Program-made: the position numbers and the translations under genes
Notes under the pieces: generated by a model
What the model was told of the DNA's origin: nothing
The model's database searches: none
The model's input: the letters and a program-made list of their open reading frames with translations, nothing else
NCBI RefSeq assembly: GCF_900111615.1
Contig: NZ_FOHU01000017.1
Coordinates: forward strand, 1 to 62,842
Origin: Natronincola peptidivorans
Lineage (GTDB): Bacteria > Bacillota > Clostridia > Peptostreptococcales > Natronincolaceae
DNA length: 62,842 bases
Direction of reading: 5' to 3'
In this document: positions 35,150-43,791 of the stretch, piece after piece
How positions within the stretch are numbered: the stretch's first letter is position 1
How the letters are laid out: every line of letters starts with the position of its first letter

Positions 35150-35312
35150 TTTTAGAGATGGCTTGCTTTTTACCTCTATTACTCTTAATTTTGAAGGAAA
35201 AGAAAAAGTCATTGATATAGAAAACGGTAGTATTAATGGATCCATTGGCTTAGACCTCCTTATGAAGTCAAAAGCAATTATTGACCTAAATACTTTAGAA
35301 ATACACATATAA
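35139..35312 (+). pseudogene. Retropepsin-like aspartic protease, internally deleted
   Basis: 57 codons. The start MKIDFRDGLLFTSITLNFEG and the end INGSIGLDLLMKSKAIIDL match the two ends of a family of about 125 residues. The middle, including the DTGA active-site motif, is missing as one in-frame deletion after KEKVIDIENG. Without the catalytic Asp it cannot be a protease. The family comparison is from memory. Confidence 0.65.
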
Positions 35313-35478
35313 GGCTAATATGCAGACTTAATTTTCAAAAAGTGTCAGCAAAAGTAGATTGCCAAAAGTGACTGTCACAGAGTGCAATTACTAAGAGGAC
35401 TTTTTCTATACATCCTCTTTATTAAGCAATAATTTATGCAAAGTTTTCAATCTTATTTTCCAACTTGATACTTATCCA

Positions 35479-35871
35479 TTAACTTTGCAACTTTTCTAAA
35501 AGCATCTCAAACTCTTTAATATAGCGATTTACTATTCTTTCTGCTATCTCTTCAGCCATTTCCTCTTTATACACATGGGAGGTCATATTTCTATCACTCA
35601 ACATCATTAGCCAATCTTGTTCATTAACTATAAGTTTTTGAGCATAGGCTTCTTTAATAACTGCTTTAGGAGAATTTTTATCCATAATGCCTATATCCTC
35701 TAGGTACTCTTTTGTGGTTTTCCAAGAAAGTTCATATGTAAATTCAAATCTTTGTATAAGACCGTCACGAATGACATTACTGGCATCTTCCTGTTTTAAT
35801 TCTTCAGCCGCTTCCTTCAACCTTTTTAAAGCATTTTTGAAGTTAATCAATTTTGTTTCTAGTTTGTTCAT
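35479..35871 (-). CDS. HI0074-type nucleotidyltransferase partner (HEPN-like helical protein)
   Basis: 130 residues, all helical. LINFKNALKRLKEAAE, IQRFEFTYELSWKTTKEYL and WLMMLSDRNMTSHVYKEE are the signature of the HI0074 family, which pairs with a minimal nucleotidyltransferase. The R-N-x3-H core (RNMTSH) matches the HEPN RNase motif. Such pairs act as toxin-antitoxin modules, in which the transferase AMPylates the HEPN partner. It overlaps the transferase gene by 29 nt, as usual. Confidence 0.9.
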   Translation of the reverse strand: MNKLETKLINFKNALKRLKEAAEELKQEDASNVIRDGLIQRFEFTYELSWKTTKEYLEDIGIMDKNSPKAVIKEAYAQKLIVNEQDWLMMLSDRNMTSHVYKEEMAEEIAERIVNRYIKEFEMLLEKLQS

Positions 35872-36148
35872 ATATAGTTACACCCTCTCTCATAACATTC
35901 TCTATGAATTTATCATCTAAACTTTCATCTATAAATACTACATCAATTTTTTTCAATGTGTTAATTTCCTCAATTTCAGAACAAAACAATGCTTTGTCCA
36001 TGGATGACAATCCATTTCCAAATACTGCAATGTCATAATCACTCACTGTTGAATAATCTCCTCTAGCCCTAGAACCAAATAGAATAATCTTTTCAATTTT
36101 ATATTTAGTAGCCACTCCTCTTATATCCACTAAAACATAATCCTTCAT
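35843..36148 (-). CDS. Minimal nucleotidyltransferase (MNT), antitoxin type
   Basis: 101 residues. The polymerase-beta-like motif is complete: LFGSRARGDYSTVSDYDIAVF (GS followed by DxD), with a third acidic strand KKIDVVFID. This is the MNT partner of the HEPN protein encoded directly behind it. It probably modifies and neutralises the HEPN toxin. A degraded second MNT gene stands just upstream. Confidence 0.9.
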   Translation of the reverse strand: MKDYVLVDIRGVATKYKIEKIILFGSRARGDYSTVSDYDIAVFGNGLSSMDKALFCSEIEEINTLKKIDVVFIDESLDDKFIENVMREGVTIYEQTRNKID

Positions 36149-36168
36149 TTTTATCTCTGCTTTCTAGG

Positions 36169-36430
36169 TTAAATTTTATATATTACCCTGTTGAACAGGA
36201 GCTTTTCAGTGACAACATCTACCTTCACTTTCAAAAGGTCTTCTAACTCATTCTTTAACGCAATTAAGTCAAATAAAGTCCGCTCCTCTTGAAATTAAAC
36301 AAGAAAATCTATGTCACTGTCTGAACTTTCTTCTTCTCTTGCCACTGAACCAAATAATTGAATTTTTATTACACCATACTTGTTTGCTAAGCTTAATATA
36401 TCTTCTCTCTTTTGAAAAACCAACGCTTTT
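36169..36430 (-). pseudogene. Second nucleotidyltransferase gene, nonsense-mutated
   Basis: In one frame the minus strand reads REDILSLANKYGVIKIQLFG, SVAREEESSDSDIDFLV, a TAA stop (36295-36297), then FQEERTLFDLIALKNELE and DLLKVKVDVVTEKL. This is an MNT protein broken by a stop where a Glu codon is expected. A start codon with a ribosome-binding site is also missing. Confidence 0.7.
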
Positions 36431-36698
36431 GTACTCGTTTTTATCACCCTCTATATTTTTATCATCTATATTATACCTCTTTTTTAAGGATAAATAAACA
36501 AATATTCCCATACTGCTTTATTTGCTGTGTGTATTTGTCTATAGAATGTAAAACAGACTGCCTAATTTCAGTAGTCTGCTTTATTTATGCGTACCAATAG
36601 CCCTACTTGTTTTATCTTCTCCCATAAATCTCCCTTTGCCCTTCACTTTCAAGGGGTAGAGGCTTACCCCAAAGGTGTTCTTCCTAGGAAGTCAACCA

Positions 36699-36774
36699 GC
36701 GCACATTCAGCCCCATCCAGCTAGTACCAAATCCAGTCCCCCATTGGGCTTTGTTGACAATTTTCCATGAGCCT
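36699..36774 (-). pseudogene. L,D-transpeptidase gene fragment
   Basis: About 25 codons, GSWKIVNKAQWGTGFGTSWM and MGLNV on the minus strand, match residues 104-127 of the intact L,D-transpeptidase at 30544-31317, with about 85% identity at the DNA level. Both ends are broken. Confidence 0.75.
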
Positions 36775-36775
36775 A

Positions 36776-36822
36776 TTTCTCCATCTTCATGACTTAATCT
36801 ACAGTAAATTCCTACATAGTGG
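36776..36822 (-). pseudogene. Serine recombinase N-terminal remnant, second copy
   Basis: Reads YVGIYCRLSHEDGE on the minus strand and is fused in frame to the L,D-transpeptidase fragment. It matches the remnant at 31496-31540. Confidence 0.55.
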
Positions 36823-36839
36823 TGTATTGTTTGTAATGT

Positions 36840-37343
36840 TTGGATGTGGGTGTTACTATAGAAAGGGATGCGTTTTGTGCAGGTGCAAAGGAAGGAGGTC
36901 ATGAAGTAGTTCGTTTTGCAACAGCAAAATTGAATGTCCACCCTTGTATAGGTTGTTATTATTGTCGCGAAAATGATGGAAGATGTATATATGATGATGA
37001 TATGTCCCAAATATATCCCCATCTATTAACAGCTGATGTGATTGTTTTAGTAACACCCGTCTATTATTTTAATATAACAGCTCAACTCAAGGGCACTATT
37101 GACCGATTTTTTTCTGTGAATTCAGTCTTACGTGATAACCCCAAAAAGCTTTTTTTAATCGCTGCTTGTACTGATAAGGATAAATGGGCAATGGATGCTT
37201 TGAAAGCAAATTATTATGCCATGTGCCACTATCTTCATTGGCAGGAAGGCGGTATGGTTCTGGCTTTTGGTGCGAGTACAAGGAAAGATGTGGAAAATAG
37301 TGAATGTAAAAAAATGGCGAAGAATTTGGCAGCACAATTATAA
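36840..37343 (+). pseudogene. Flavodoxin-fold reductase lacking its FMN loop
   Basis: About 160 residues align with NAD(P)H-dependent FMN reductases from GAKEGGHEV onward: CIGCYYCRENDGRCIYDDDM, VTPVYYFNITAQLKGTIDRF and a normal end. The N-terminal strand and phosphate loop (GSPRxxGNT) are missing; in their place is DNA from the rearranged region, and the only start, a TTG, has no ribosome-binding site. It is probably a 5'-truncated gene. Confidence 0.7.
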
Positions 37344-37744
37344 AACCTAAGAGATTCAACCAAAGCTATTCATAGCTCATACAATTTACATTTTCTTTTG
37401 AGGCATCTAAGATGAACAAGACGCAGAAGGGTTTATATAGTTTTGTAGGGAAGGCCCACTGTGGCATTCCGCGTTAGAATTTGTATTTAACAGCGTGGAA
37501 CGACACAGAGGTCGTCCCCTACACGAATTCCACTTTTGCCTTAACTCTTTTTGAGGCATACAAAATGAAAATGTGAAATGAAGTTTTTCAGATAATATCT
37601 GGGCTATTGTTGTTTTTATTGCATTCCTATTAGCAGTGTTAATTACAGTTTTTATGAATCAGGAATCTAGAATTGAAGAATTAGAAAAGAAAGTGGAAAA
37701 GTTATTCAATAATGAATCACCATAATATAAGCCATAAAATCCAC
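37344..37744. other. Intergenic stretch with gene remnants
   Basis: Holds the hairpin repeat at 37434-37526. At about 37580-37725 a plus-strand frame reads SDNIWAIVVFIAFLLAVLIT and then a coiled IEELEKKVEKLF tail, but a TGA precedes it and there is no start codon; it is probably a fragment of a small membrane protein. Confidence 0.45.
37434..37526. repeat. GC-rich hairpin repeat related to the 173-bp element
   Basis: Two palindromic units (GGCCCACTGTGGC and GGAACGACACAGAGGTCGTCC) with GTAGGG and CCCCTAC flanks, resembling one or two modules of the three-hairpin element, although much diverged. Confidence 0.5.
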
Positions 37745-38170
37745 TCATTTTGTGCGTCTAATCATTATAATATAAATCATGGACATCACTAAAGATATCG
37801 ATGCAACTATAATGGAAGATGTTAAAAAACTTGTGACAAAAAAATGGATTCCATACCATTGACCTAAGAGTAGTATCGCAAGAGGTATCACCCAATATGC
37901 TGAAGCCCCTGTAATATTAACATATGCTGTAACTATAGAGACAAATGATGTTAGAATCCATAATATAGACAAGTACTTTATGACTCTATGATTTTTGCTT
38001 TGTATACTGATCACTAAAATAAAAATCCAAATGATTATATATGCCAATGTAACTATTAGATTTTTTATAGTTGCAGGACTTCCCATCAAGAACTCTTGAA
38101 AATTTAAAATCATGCCAGCAACAACAGTCAAAATAGATAGAACCATTGTCATTGTTATCTTGTTCTCCAT
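37745..38170 (-). CDS. Hypothetical membrane protein, four helices
   Basis: 141 residues with four membrane helices (about 8-27, 37-56, 64-85 and 92-135 as one or two). No charged motifs or known family. A GGGGGAGGG-type site precedes ATG 38170. Role unknown. Confidence 0.65.
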   Translation of the reverse strand: MENKITMTMVLSILTVVAGMILNFQEFLMGSPATIKNLIVTLAYIIIWIFILVISIQSKNHRVIKYLSILWILTSFVSIVTAYVNITGASAYWVIPLAILLLGQWYGIHFFVTSFLTSSIIVASISLVMSMIYIIMIRRTK

Positions 38171-38366
38171 TTTAACCCTCCCCCCATAAATGTCTTCACT
38201 TCACATTTTTTATCAAGTATGCAAATTTTTTTTGTATCTTTGCCCCTACTATGCAGTTACATCAACTGTTATATAGCCACTTCATAAGATTTACTCATCT
38301 TCTTCCACATTTGAAAAATAAGATGTATTCCCCTTTCTTATCCAGTATATCATTATATTTCTTTGA

Positions 38367-38933
38367 TTAATATTGAAGAGGCTTGATCCAATATGTAGTT
38401 GGACCCATAGGTTCCATTATTATATGAACATATTGAATAGCCACCTCATCTAAAGTCAGTTGAGACATATTAAATTCTACTTCAAAGTTCCTTTGTAGCT
38501 CTATTGGATATAATTGTGGTATAAGTCCCGCTGGATAGTGAGGACTGCTTCTTAACACATTCATAACTTCCTCAAGAAGTCCCTCATGAACTATCTTCTC
38601 CACGCTAGTTTTATCTTCTACCTCAATGCTTTGATTGGCTGGTATATAGAACACTAATAAATCGGTACCGTAAGAATAAGGATCATGTCTTTCTTTCCAT
38701 TGACCCTTCAATGTGTATTGAGGACCTTCTCCATATATCTTTAGTTCTAGAGATTCTGGAGAAGTAGTATGTGAAAACCAGTAAAAACCTCCTATTACAA
38801 TCAGAATAGATATAGCCATGGGCATCATCATAATCAATGCATTTGTACGACTTTGTTTAAATAAAAATATACCTTTAAAAAATAATCCAATACTGATTAA
38901 GGTCAAAACTAGTATTATAATCACAATGCTCAT
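38367..38933 (-). CDS. Hypothetical membrane-anchored protein
   Basis: 188 residues: two N-terminal helices (about 2-22 and 32-53), then an extracytoplasmic domain of about 130 residues rich in aromatic and acidic residues (YGEGPQYTLKGQWKERHDPY and later HIIMEPMGPTTYW). I do not recognise a family. GGAGGGAAAG precedes ATG 38933. Confidence 0.65.
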   Translation of the reverse strand: MSIVIIILVLTLISIGLFFKGIFLFKQSRTNALIMMMPMAISILIVIGGFYWFSHTTSPESLELKIYGEGPQYTLKGQWKERHDPYSYGTDLLVFYIPANQSIEVEDKTSVEKIVHEGLLEEVMNVLRSSPHYPAGLIPQLYPIELQRNFEVEFNMSQLTLDEVAIQYVHIIMEPMGPTTYWIKPLQY

Positions 38934-39249
38934 CTCTTTCCCTCCAATTTTTTCTGTCTAAATCTCTACAGCCGTTGGCTCAGTAAAATATATAATTACG
39001 GGAATGGTGGTGTTAGGTAGTGTTTTTATAAATATGTCACTATTATATAACTATTGTGTTTCTGCCATGTGGGTAATACCAATCATATCAAGGTGTTTTC
39101 TGACCTGTGTAGTGAGTTCAACCTAGTATGTCAGAACCTCATTCAAAGTAGACTAAGCAATCCCTAGCTTGTTAGACGATAAATACTTGCAAACCGTTCC
39201 CTTATTATACCATTAATTTTCTATTTCTGTAGCATGTTGCAGTTAAGGG
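38934..39249. other. Intergenic stretch with part of a degenerate repeat
   Basis: No gene seen. The last 80 bp (from about 39165) are about 75% identical to 42915-43000, sharing CCCTTATTATACCATTA and GTAGTTAAG-like segments; this seems to be an old duplicated module. Confidence 0.4.
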
Positions 39250-39285
39250 ACAAAAAACTAGACTGCTTTATCAACAATCTAGTTT
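39250..39285 (-). terminator. Terminator of the 54-aa membrane protein gene
   Basis: On the minus strand AACTAGATTG pairs with CAGTCTAGTT and is followed by TTTTTG. Confidence 0.7.
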
Positions 39286-39330
39286 GTATTTATTAGAAAA
39301 AATTGGTTACTTAACTACAAGCTCGTTATT

Positions 39331-39495
39331 CTACAGCAAAAAATACAATGATAATGACCATAGCCCCATGCAAGTAAAGAATCCTCCTGCGATAATAGCA
39401 ATGACTTTAAGAAATTTACTTTCTTTACTAAATCCAACAGTCAATAGTATTATAGCAAATACCAACATAAGATATGTGATTGCTACGAGTTCCAT
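39331..39495 (-). CDS. Small two-helix membrane protein, 54 aa
   Basis: Begins MELVAITYLMLVFAIILL, with AAAGGAGG 9 nt ahead of ATG 39495, and ends LWSLSLYFLL. Two helices (about 4-20 and 29-52) are joined by a short basic loop, SKESKF. It has a good ribosome-binding site and terminator, so I consider it real. It is downstream of the chemotaxis receptor in the opposite reading order and has no known family. Confidence 0.6.
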   Translation of the reverse strand: MELVAITYLMLVFAIILLTVGFSKESKFLKVIAIIAGGFFTCMGLWSLSLYFLL

Positions 39496-39538
39496 GAAGC
39501 AGCCCTCCTTTAAACTATTGTCTCGCTAAGCAGCATAT

Positions 39539-40846
39539 TTATTTTGTTTTAAATTGTGCTACTAAATCAGTTAATTCTTTGCCTATTGCTGTTAATTCTC
39601 CAATAGAATCCGTCATCTTCATAAATTCACCCCTCTGTTGTTCAGTGCTGCTGGCTACTTCTTCAGTAACTGCTGCTGACTGTTCAATTACTGCCGATAT
39701 TTCTTGGATACTAGCACTTATTTGTTGACTTATACTTGCTATATCACTAGATAGGTTGTTAATTTCTTTAATCTGTACGTTGCTTTCTTTGGTGCCTTCG
39801 ATAATACTACTGAAGGCTTCTTTCGTTTTATGTGATATTTCCTTACCTTTTTCTACTTGTTTATTTGCGTCAATCATCAAATCAACAGCTTTATGAGTGT
39901 TTTGCTGACTGTTTTGTATTAAGGTTTCTATATTTCTAGTGGCTTCTCTAGAATGTTCGGCTAGCTTTCTAATTTCTTCTGCAACCACTGCAAACCCTTT
40001 ACCTGCTTCTCCCGCTCGTGCTGACTCAATAGCAGCATTCAATGCTAATAAATTTGTTTGTTCAGCAATACTGCTTATCATTTCTAGTATCTGTGCAATT
40101 TTATCTGAGTCAGTTTGTAATACTCTAATATTTTCTTCTAAAATACTTGTAAAATCAGCTATTTCTTTCATTACATTAATATTCTCATTTACTGCTATAT
40201 TACCTACTTCGGCTTTCCCCATAACCGAGTCTGTTGATTTATCTAATATGTTTAACTTCTCATTAATGTTTTGTATACTTTTAACCATTTCAGTAGCAGC
40301 TTCTCCAATATCTGCAACACTTTCACTTTGTTCATTGGCTCCATTAGCTAGTTCCTGCGTATTATTAGATATAATTTCACTTGAATCATCTAGTTCTTTA
40401 GCGTTATCAGCTAATTTCTGAGAGGATGACGTAATTGTTTGGGTGGCATCCTGTATTTGTTCAATTAAGACTCGTAAATTATCAACAGTATGGTTAAAAA
40501 TATCTGATAGCTGTCCAAACTCATCTTTTCTTTTACTCTGTATTTTTTCAGTGAGATTATTGTTTCCTATTTTTTTCCCCAATTCTGTCAGTTCAATTAA
40601 TGGCTTCTTTATAAACAATCTTATGATAAAAAAAGCAACACATCCAGCTAGAAGAATAGAAGTAAGTGTTGAAGCCACGTTGAGAATGGTTGGGTTGTCA
40701 AAGATTTGTGATGCATAGTGTATAAAGGCAGAATTGCCTACATTAACAATAGCAAATGCAATAATAATAAAAACAGTTAACTTAAATTGTATACCTAATC
40801 CAACTTTCCTTATATTTTTAATTTCTATTATATTTACCTTTTCCAC
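39539..40846 (-). CDS. Methyl-accepting chemotaxis protein without a sizeable sensor domain
   Basis: 435 residues. Two membrane helices (about 20-42 and 57-77) are separated by only about 15 residues. HAMP follows (about 78-130, ending [19 protein letters not shown]), then a long coiled-coil signalling domain with the hairpin tip [20 protein letters not shown] and [18 protein letters not shown]. With no ligand domain, it must sense membrane state, a partner protein or a cytoplasmic cue. A c-di-GMP-I riboswitch lies about 290 nt upstream in the leader. AAGGGGGAG precedes ATG 40846. Confidence 0.94.
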   Translation of the reverse strand: MEKVNIIEIKNIRKVGLGIQFKLTVFIIIAFAIVNVGNSAFIHYASQIFDNPTILNVASTLTSILLAGCVAFFIIRLFIKKPLIELTELGKKIGNNNLTEKIQSKRKDEFGQLSDIFNHTVDNLRVLIEQIQDATQTITSSSQKLADNAKELDDSSEIISNNTQELANGANEQSESVADIGEAATEMVKSIQNINEKLNILDKSTDSVMGKAEVGNIAVNENINVMKEIADFTSILEENIRVLQTDSDKIAQILEMISSIAEQTNLLALNAAIESARAGEAGKGFAVVAEEIRKLAEHSREATRNIETLIQNSQQNTHKAVDLMIDANKQVEKGKEISHKTKEAFSSIIEGTKESNVQIKEINNLSSDIASISQQISASIQEISAVIEQSAAVTEEVASSTEQQRGEFMKMTDSIGELTAIGKELTDLVAQFKTK

Positions 40847-41134
40847 ATGAACTCCCCCTTAAGTGAATTAATAAAAAGATTGCTAATTAACAATATCTCC
40901 ATCAGCTTCTTAAATACAACTCTTTAGAAAACAATTAAAACAGCATGCTATCTTTCCATTCCTAGTATCCATTTTTTTATGTCTTTAAGATAATTAAGTA
41001 ATAATTCTTGATATCGAGTGTTTGGTAACGTTTTCCCTAAATCACAATAAAAAATCACCTCTCATTTTCTTCATGACAGGCGCTTACATACAAAATTTGC
41101 AGAAAAAATTATTGTAATTAATTCTGCTTTGTAT

Positions 41135-41222
41135 TTTGGCAACCTGGCAATCATAGAATAAGTTATTCCTTAGACCCATAGCTTTGCGACACTATCTTTC
41201 AATAGCTGTGCCTTTATCGATA
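41135..41222 (-). ncRNA. Cyclic di-GMP-I (GEMM) riboswitch
   Basis: On the minus strand: TCGATAAAGGCACAGC, CTATTGAAAGATAG (the GAAA tetraloop stem), GTCGCAAAGCTATGGGTCTAAG, a variable stem, and ATGATTGCCAGGTTGCC. These are the P1a/P1b helices with tetraloop and receptor typical of clostridial c-di-GMP-I aptamers. It lies upstream of the chemotaxis receptor gene in the same direction. Confidence 0.85.
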
Positions 41223-41859
41223 CAATATTCAATTTTAGAAGTTGCTTAATTTTCACTATTGTCCCTTATAAAATAATCTTATGTATCTCTTAGTAGTTTA
41301 TCTAAATACATATAAATCTACAGTTAATAATTTTACATTGATGAACATTTCAGATTAGAAGAGCTGTAATTTGATAATTATAAATATATATAAGTATACG
41401 AAAATTGCACTTAGATAGTTAAGAAATGAAGTTTAGTTTTACGGCATATTTCCCTATAATTCTACATGTTTAGCATAATTATATCATATATCGACAACTG
41501 CACATAATAGTTCAACCTTAAGAAATCCTAAAATTTTTTTAAGGTTGGAAATATTGTATAACTAAAAAATAAAACAGATTACCTTTTTAGCAATCTGCTT
41601 TGTCTCTGACATTGATAACCTTTTTTAAATCTTCTCCCATGGCTCTTTTCTACCCTTCATTTAAAAGATGATATGCCATAAAATAATTCTTACATTAACA
41701 GATACCTATAGTATGTTTGTAATATTTAGGTAAGGGTGGTACTATAAAAGGAGTAGAATAGCATTCTATAGTACAAGTGTAGAATCTTATCATTTAACAC
41801 CTTTTATGTGTTATTATTGAATAGATAAAAATTCCTCAGCAGTAAAGGAGAATAAATTT
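41223..41859. other. Intergenic stretch, A/T-rich, with small repeats
   Basis: No gene seen. A hairpin (CAGATTACC..GCAATCTG, about 41573-41601) resembles one at about 36549-36575. The segment GTTTGTAATATTTAGGTAAGGGTGGTACTATA (in two parts, 41714-41746) resembles 36829-36860, just ahead of the truncated reductase. Confidence 0.4.
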
Positions 41860-42117
41860 ATGAAAAATATACTTTCTAAATGGAGTTTTAACAAGCATTT
41901 ACTCTTTTGTTTTATTGTTCTATTTATTACGGGAATAGTAGTTAGATCTACCCGTTCCCCTAATCATGCTTCAAGTATAGGCATCATCGGTGGAGCAGAT
42001 GGTCCGACAGAAATATTTATTTCAGGAGATCCTTATTCTGTCATACTATATATAATTGTCTTAATCCTCCTGCTGGCTTTATATAAGCCCTTAAAAATGA
42101 TAATTAAGAAATTTTAG
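41860..42117 (+). CDS. Small membrane protein with a decarboxylase-beta-like GGADGPT motif
   Basis: 85 residues with AAAGGAG 8 nt before the ATG. Helix 1 (about 13-28) is followed by SIGIIGGADGPTEIFIS (about 39-55) and helix 2 (about 57-76), then a basic tail. The IGIIGGADGPT stretch is the motif near the N-terminal ion-binding part of sodium-pumping decarboxylase beta subunits (OadB/GcdB), which are over 370 residues long. The rest of that protein is absent. It may be an independent small protein family; its function is unknown. Confidence 0.7.
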   Translation: MKNILSKWSFNKHLLFCFIVLFITGIVVRSTRSPNHASSIGIIGGADGPTEIFISGDPYSVILYIIVLILLLALYKPLKMIIKKF

Positions 42118-42148
42118 TATAGGTATTGTTCTCCTTGCCTAATTGAAA

Positions 42149-42553
42149 TTATTTTTCTTGCAGCTTAAACTCTGCATTATCCGTTATCTTAATTCCAAGT
42201 CTATCATCTGTCAATTTCACCTCTGACGACTCCTCTTTTAGAAAAATAAGTTTATCTCCATCTATTTGAAATACATACTTATACAATCCATCATTGGTCA
42301 TCATCGTTAATACATTTTCCTCTATTGTATAAGCTCCAACTGGTAAATAACTGCTTAACGAGTCATATACGAAGGAAATATTAACATCAGAAATAGTAAT
42401 CCACGGAGATATAGGAGCCATAGCTGCCTCTGGTCCTGTTTGTTCCAAAATATAAGTCCCGTCCTTTAGAGTGATTATATCATTGGTGGTATTACACGAT
42501 GTCAAGAATAATAAAACCAAAACCATAATCAAACTAACTAATGTTCTTTTCAT
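42149..42553 (-). CDS. Small lipoprotein of unknown function
   Basis: 134 residues. A lipoprotein signal peptide ends in the lipobox LTSC (Cys20). The mature part is a predicted beta-rich domain (LKDGTYILEQ, ISDVNISFVYDSLSSYLPVGAYTI, NDGLYKYVFQIDGDKLIFLKE) like small secreted META- or lipocalin-like folds. Exported and membrane-attached; role unknown. Confidence 0.75.
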   Translation of the reverse strand: MKRTLVSLIMVLVLLFLTSCNTTNDIITLKDGTYILEQTGPEAAMAPISPWITISDVNISFVYDSLSSYLPVGAYTIEENVLTMMTNDGLYKYVFQIDGDKLIFLKEESSEVKLTDDRLGIKITDNAEFKLQEK

Positions 42554-42680
42554 TTTCCATCATTCCCCTCTCAACTTTCTGTTTATAAGCAAATAGCTAT
42601 TTTCTTTGCCTGTCTATCCAGATGTGATATTGTCTATAGAATATTTTTTCCACCTTTTTTAATTGATTCGCTTTAAAAAG

Positions 42681-42853
42681 ATCATGCGTAATATATTACA
42701 TATTCGGGCGACCGCAGGTCGCCCCTACATGGTGCGTGGTACCCCTATCTGTTGTGTGGTATCGTATATTGTAGGGGCGACCTGTGGTCGCCAGGTATTG
42801 GTCGCTACAATTGCATATTGTCAATGTGTAGGGGCGGTCTTTGACCGCCTGAT
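42681..42853 (+). repeat. 173-bp three-hairpin element, copy B
   Basis: Inverted relative to copy A (33534-33706), with only a few base differences. The same three palindromes and TAGGGG flanks are present. Open frames crossing it (for example 42663-42923) are by-products of the repeat. Confidence 0.85.
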
Positions 42854-43237
42854 AATGGCGGATTTTCCATCTGATGCATCGTGCTTTCATTCAAGAAAGA
42901 TTAAGTCACACCTGTCTTATTAGAGGATAATTTTTTGCAAATCATCCCTTATTATACCATTATTTTTCTGTTTCTGTAACATGTGGTAGTTAAGAGACAA
43001 AGAAAATAGGCTGTTTTTTAGCAACCATTTTAGTCTCTATTTTCAAGAGGTAGGAGGTACCTCAAAGGGCATTCCTCTTTAATTTTATTTCTTTAAACGG
43101 CTTTGACAATTAAGTATGTTGATATTATAATAATATTACAGTTTATCCGGATCCCAGGGGGCAAGGGTGTAATGGGCGTGATTCACTTAGAAATAGGAAT
43201 ATTCTTAATTAATCAATCATAGTAGGAGATGATATAG
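42854..43237. other. Intergenic stretch with degenerate repeats
   Basis: Positions 42915-43000 resemble 39165-39250. Positions 43037-43080 (CAAGAGGTAGGAGGTACCTC and AAAGGGCATTCCTC) resemble 36648-36690. No gene seen before the rhodanese gene. Confidence 0.45.
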
Positions 43238-43615
43238 TTGAATAAATGGATTATCACTGTCTTAATATTCGTTATAGCTTTTGTTCTTTATAACAATAAA
43301 AAAGAAGAGGGATATCAGGTAATTAAACCTGCTGATGCAAAAACCATGTTAGAGCAAAGCAAAGATGTGATATTATTAGATGTTAGAACTAAGGAAGAAC
43401 ATCAAGAGAAGCATATTGGGGGAAGTTTATTAATTCCGCTAAGTTCCTTAGAAAAAGAAGCTGAAAAGAAACTTCCAAACAAGGAACAAACAATTATTGT
43501 CTATTGCAGGTCAGGTAATCGAAGTAAAACTGCTGTAAACCTATTATTATCACTGGGATATAAAAATGTATATGATCTTGGAGGTATAAATAGCTGGCCT
43601 TATGAAATCAAATAA
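43238..43615 (+). CDS. Membrane-anchored rhodanese-like protein
   Basis: 125 residues starting at TTG 43238, with TAGGAGATGATAT ahead. One N-terminal helix (about 4-19) anchors a single rhodanese domain (about 27-124). The active-site loop is YCRSGNRSK with Cys90, and LLDVRTKEEHQEKHI is typical. It probably transfers sulfane sulfur or binds thiols outside the membrane; the partner is unknown. Followed at once by a terminator. Confidence 0.9.
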   Translation: MNKWIITVLIFVIAFVLYNNKKEEGYQVIKPADAKTMLEQSKDVILLDVRTKEEHQEKHIGGSLLIPLSSLEKEAEKKLPNKEQTIIVYCRSGNRSKTAVNLLLSLGYKNVYDLGGINSWPYEIK

Positions 43616-43626
43616 TATCATACTGA

Positions 43627-43664
43627 AAAAGCCACTTTCTCTTACTACAGAAAGTGGCTTTTAT
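43627..43664 (+). terminator. Terminator of the rhodanese gene
   Basis: AAAAGCCACTTTCT and AGAAAGTGGCTTTT form a 14-bp stem, closed by a T-rich end. Confidence 0.85.
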
Positions 43665-43791
43665 CACTTAAACAAAGAGAGACATAATGCATGTCCCTCT
43701 TTAACATCACTTCACCGCCTAACTTAGTCAGCCTTTCATGAAGCATAGATCCTGTATCATTAGATGCTAAATATCCTTTACCAAAAATGAC

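Noticed and set aside
36314-36511. 65-codon minus-strand frame over the second MNT gene
   Set aside because: It is an out-of-frame shadow of the nonsense-mutated nucleotidyltransferase.
33534-42853. GC-rich palindromes considered as a CRISPR array
   Set aside because: Units are not regularly spaced, each is internally palindromic and different, and there are no spacers of constant length or cas genes.
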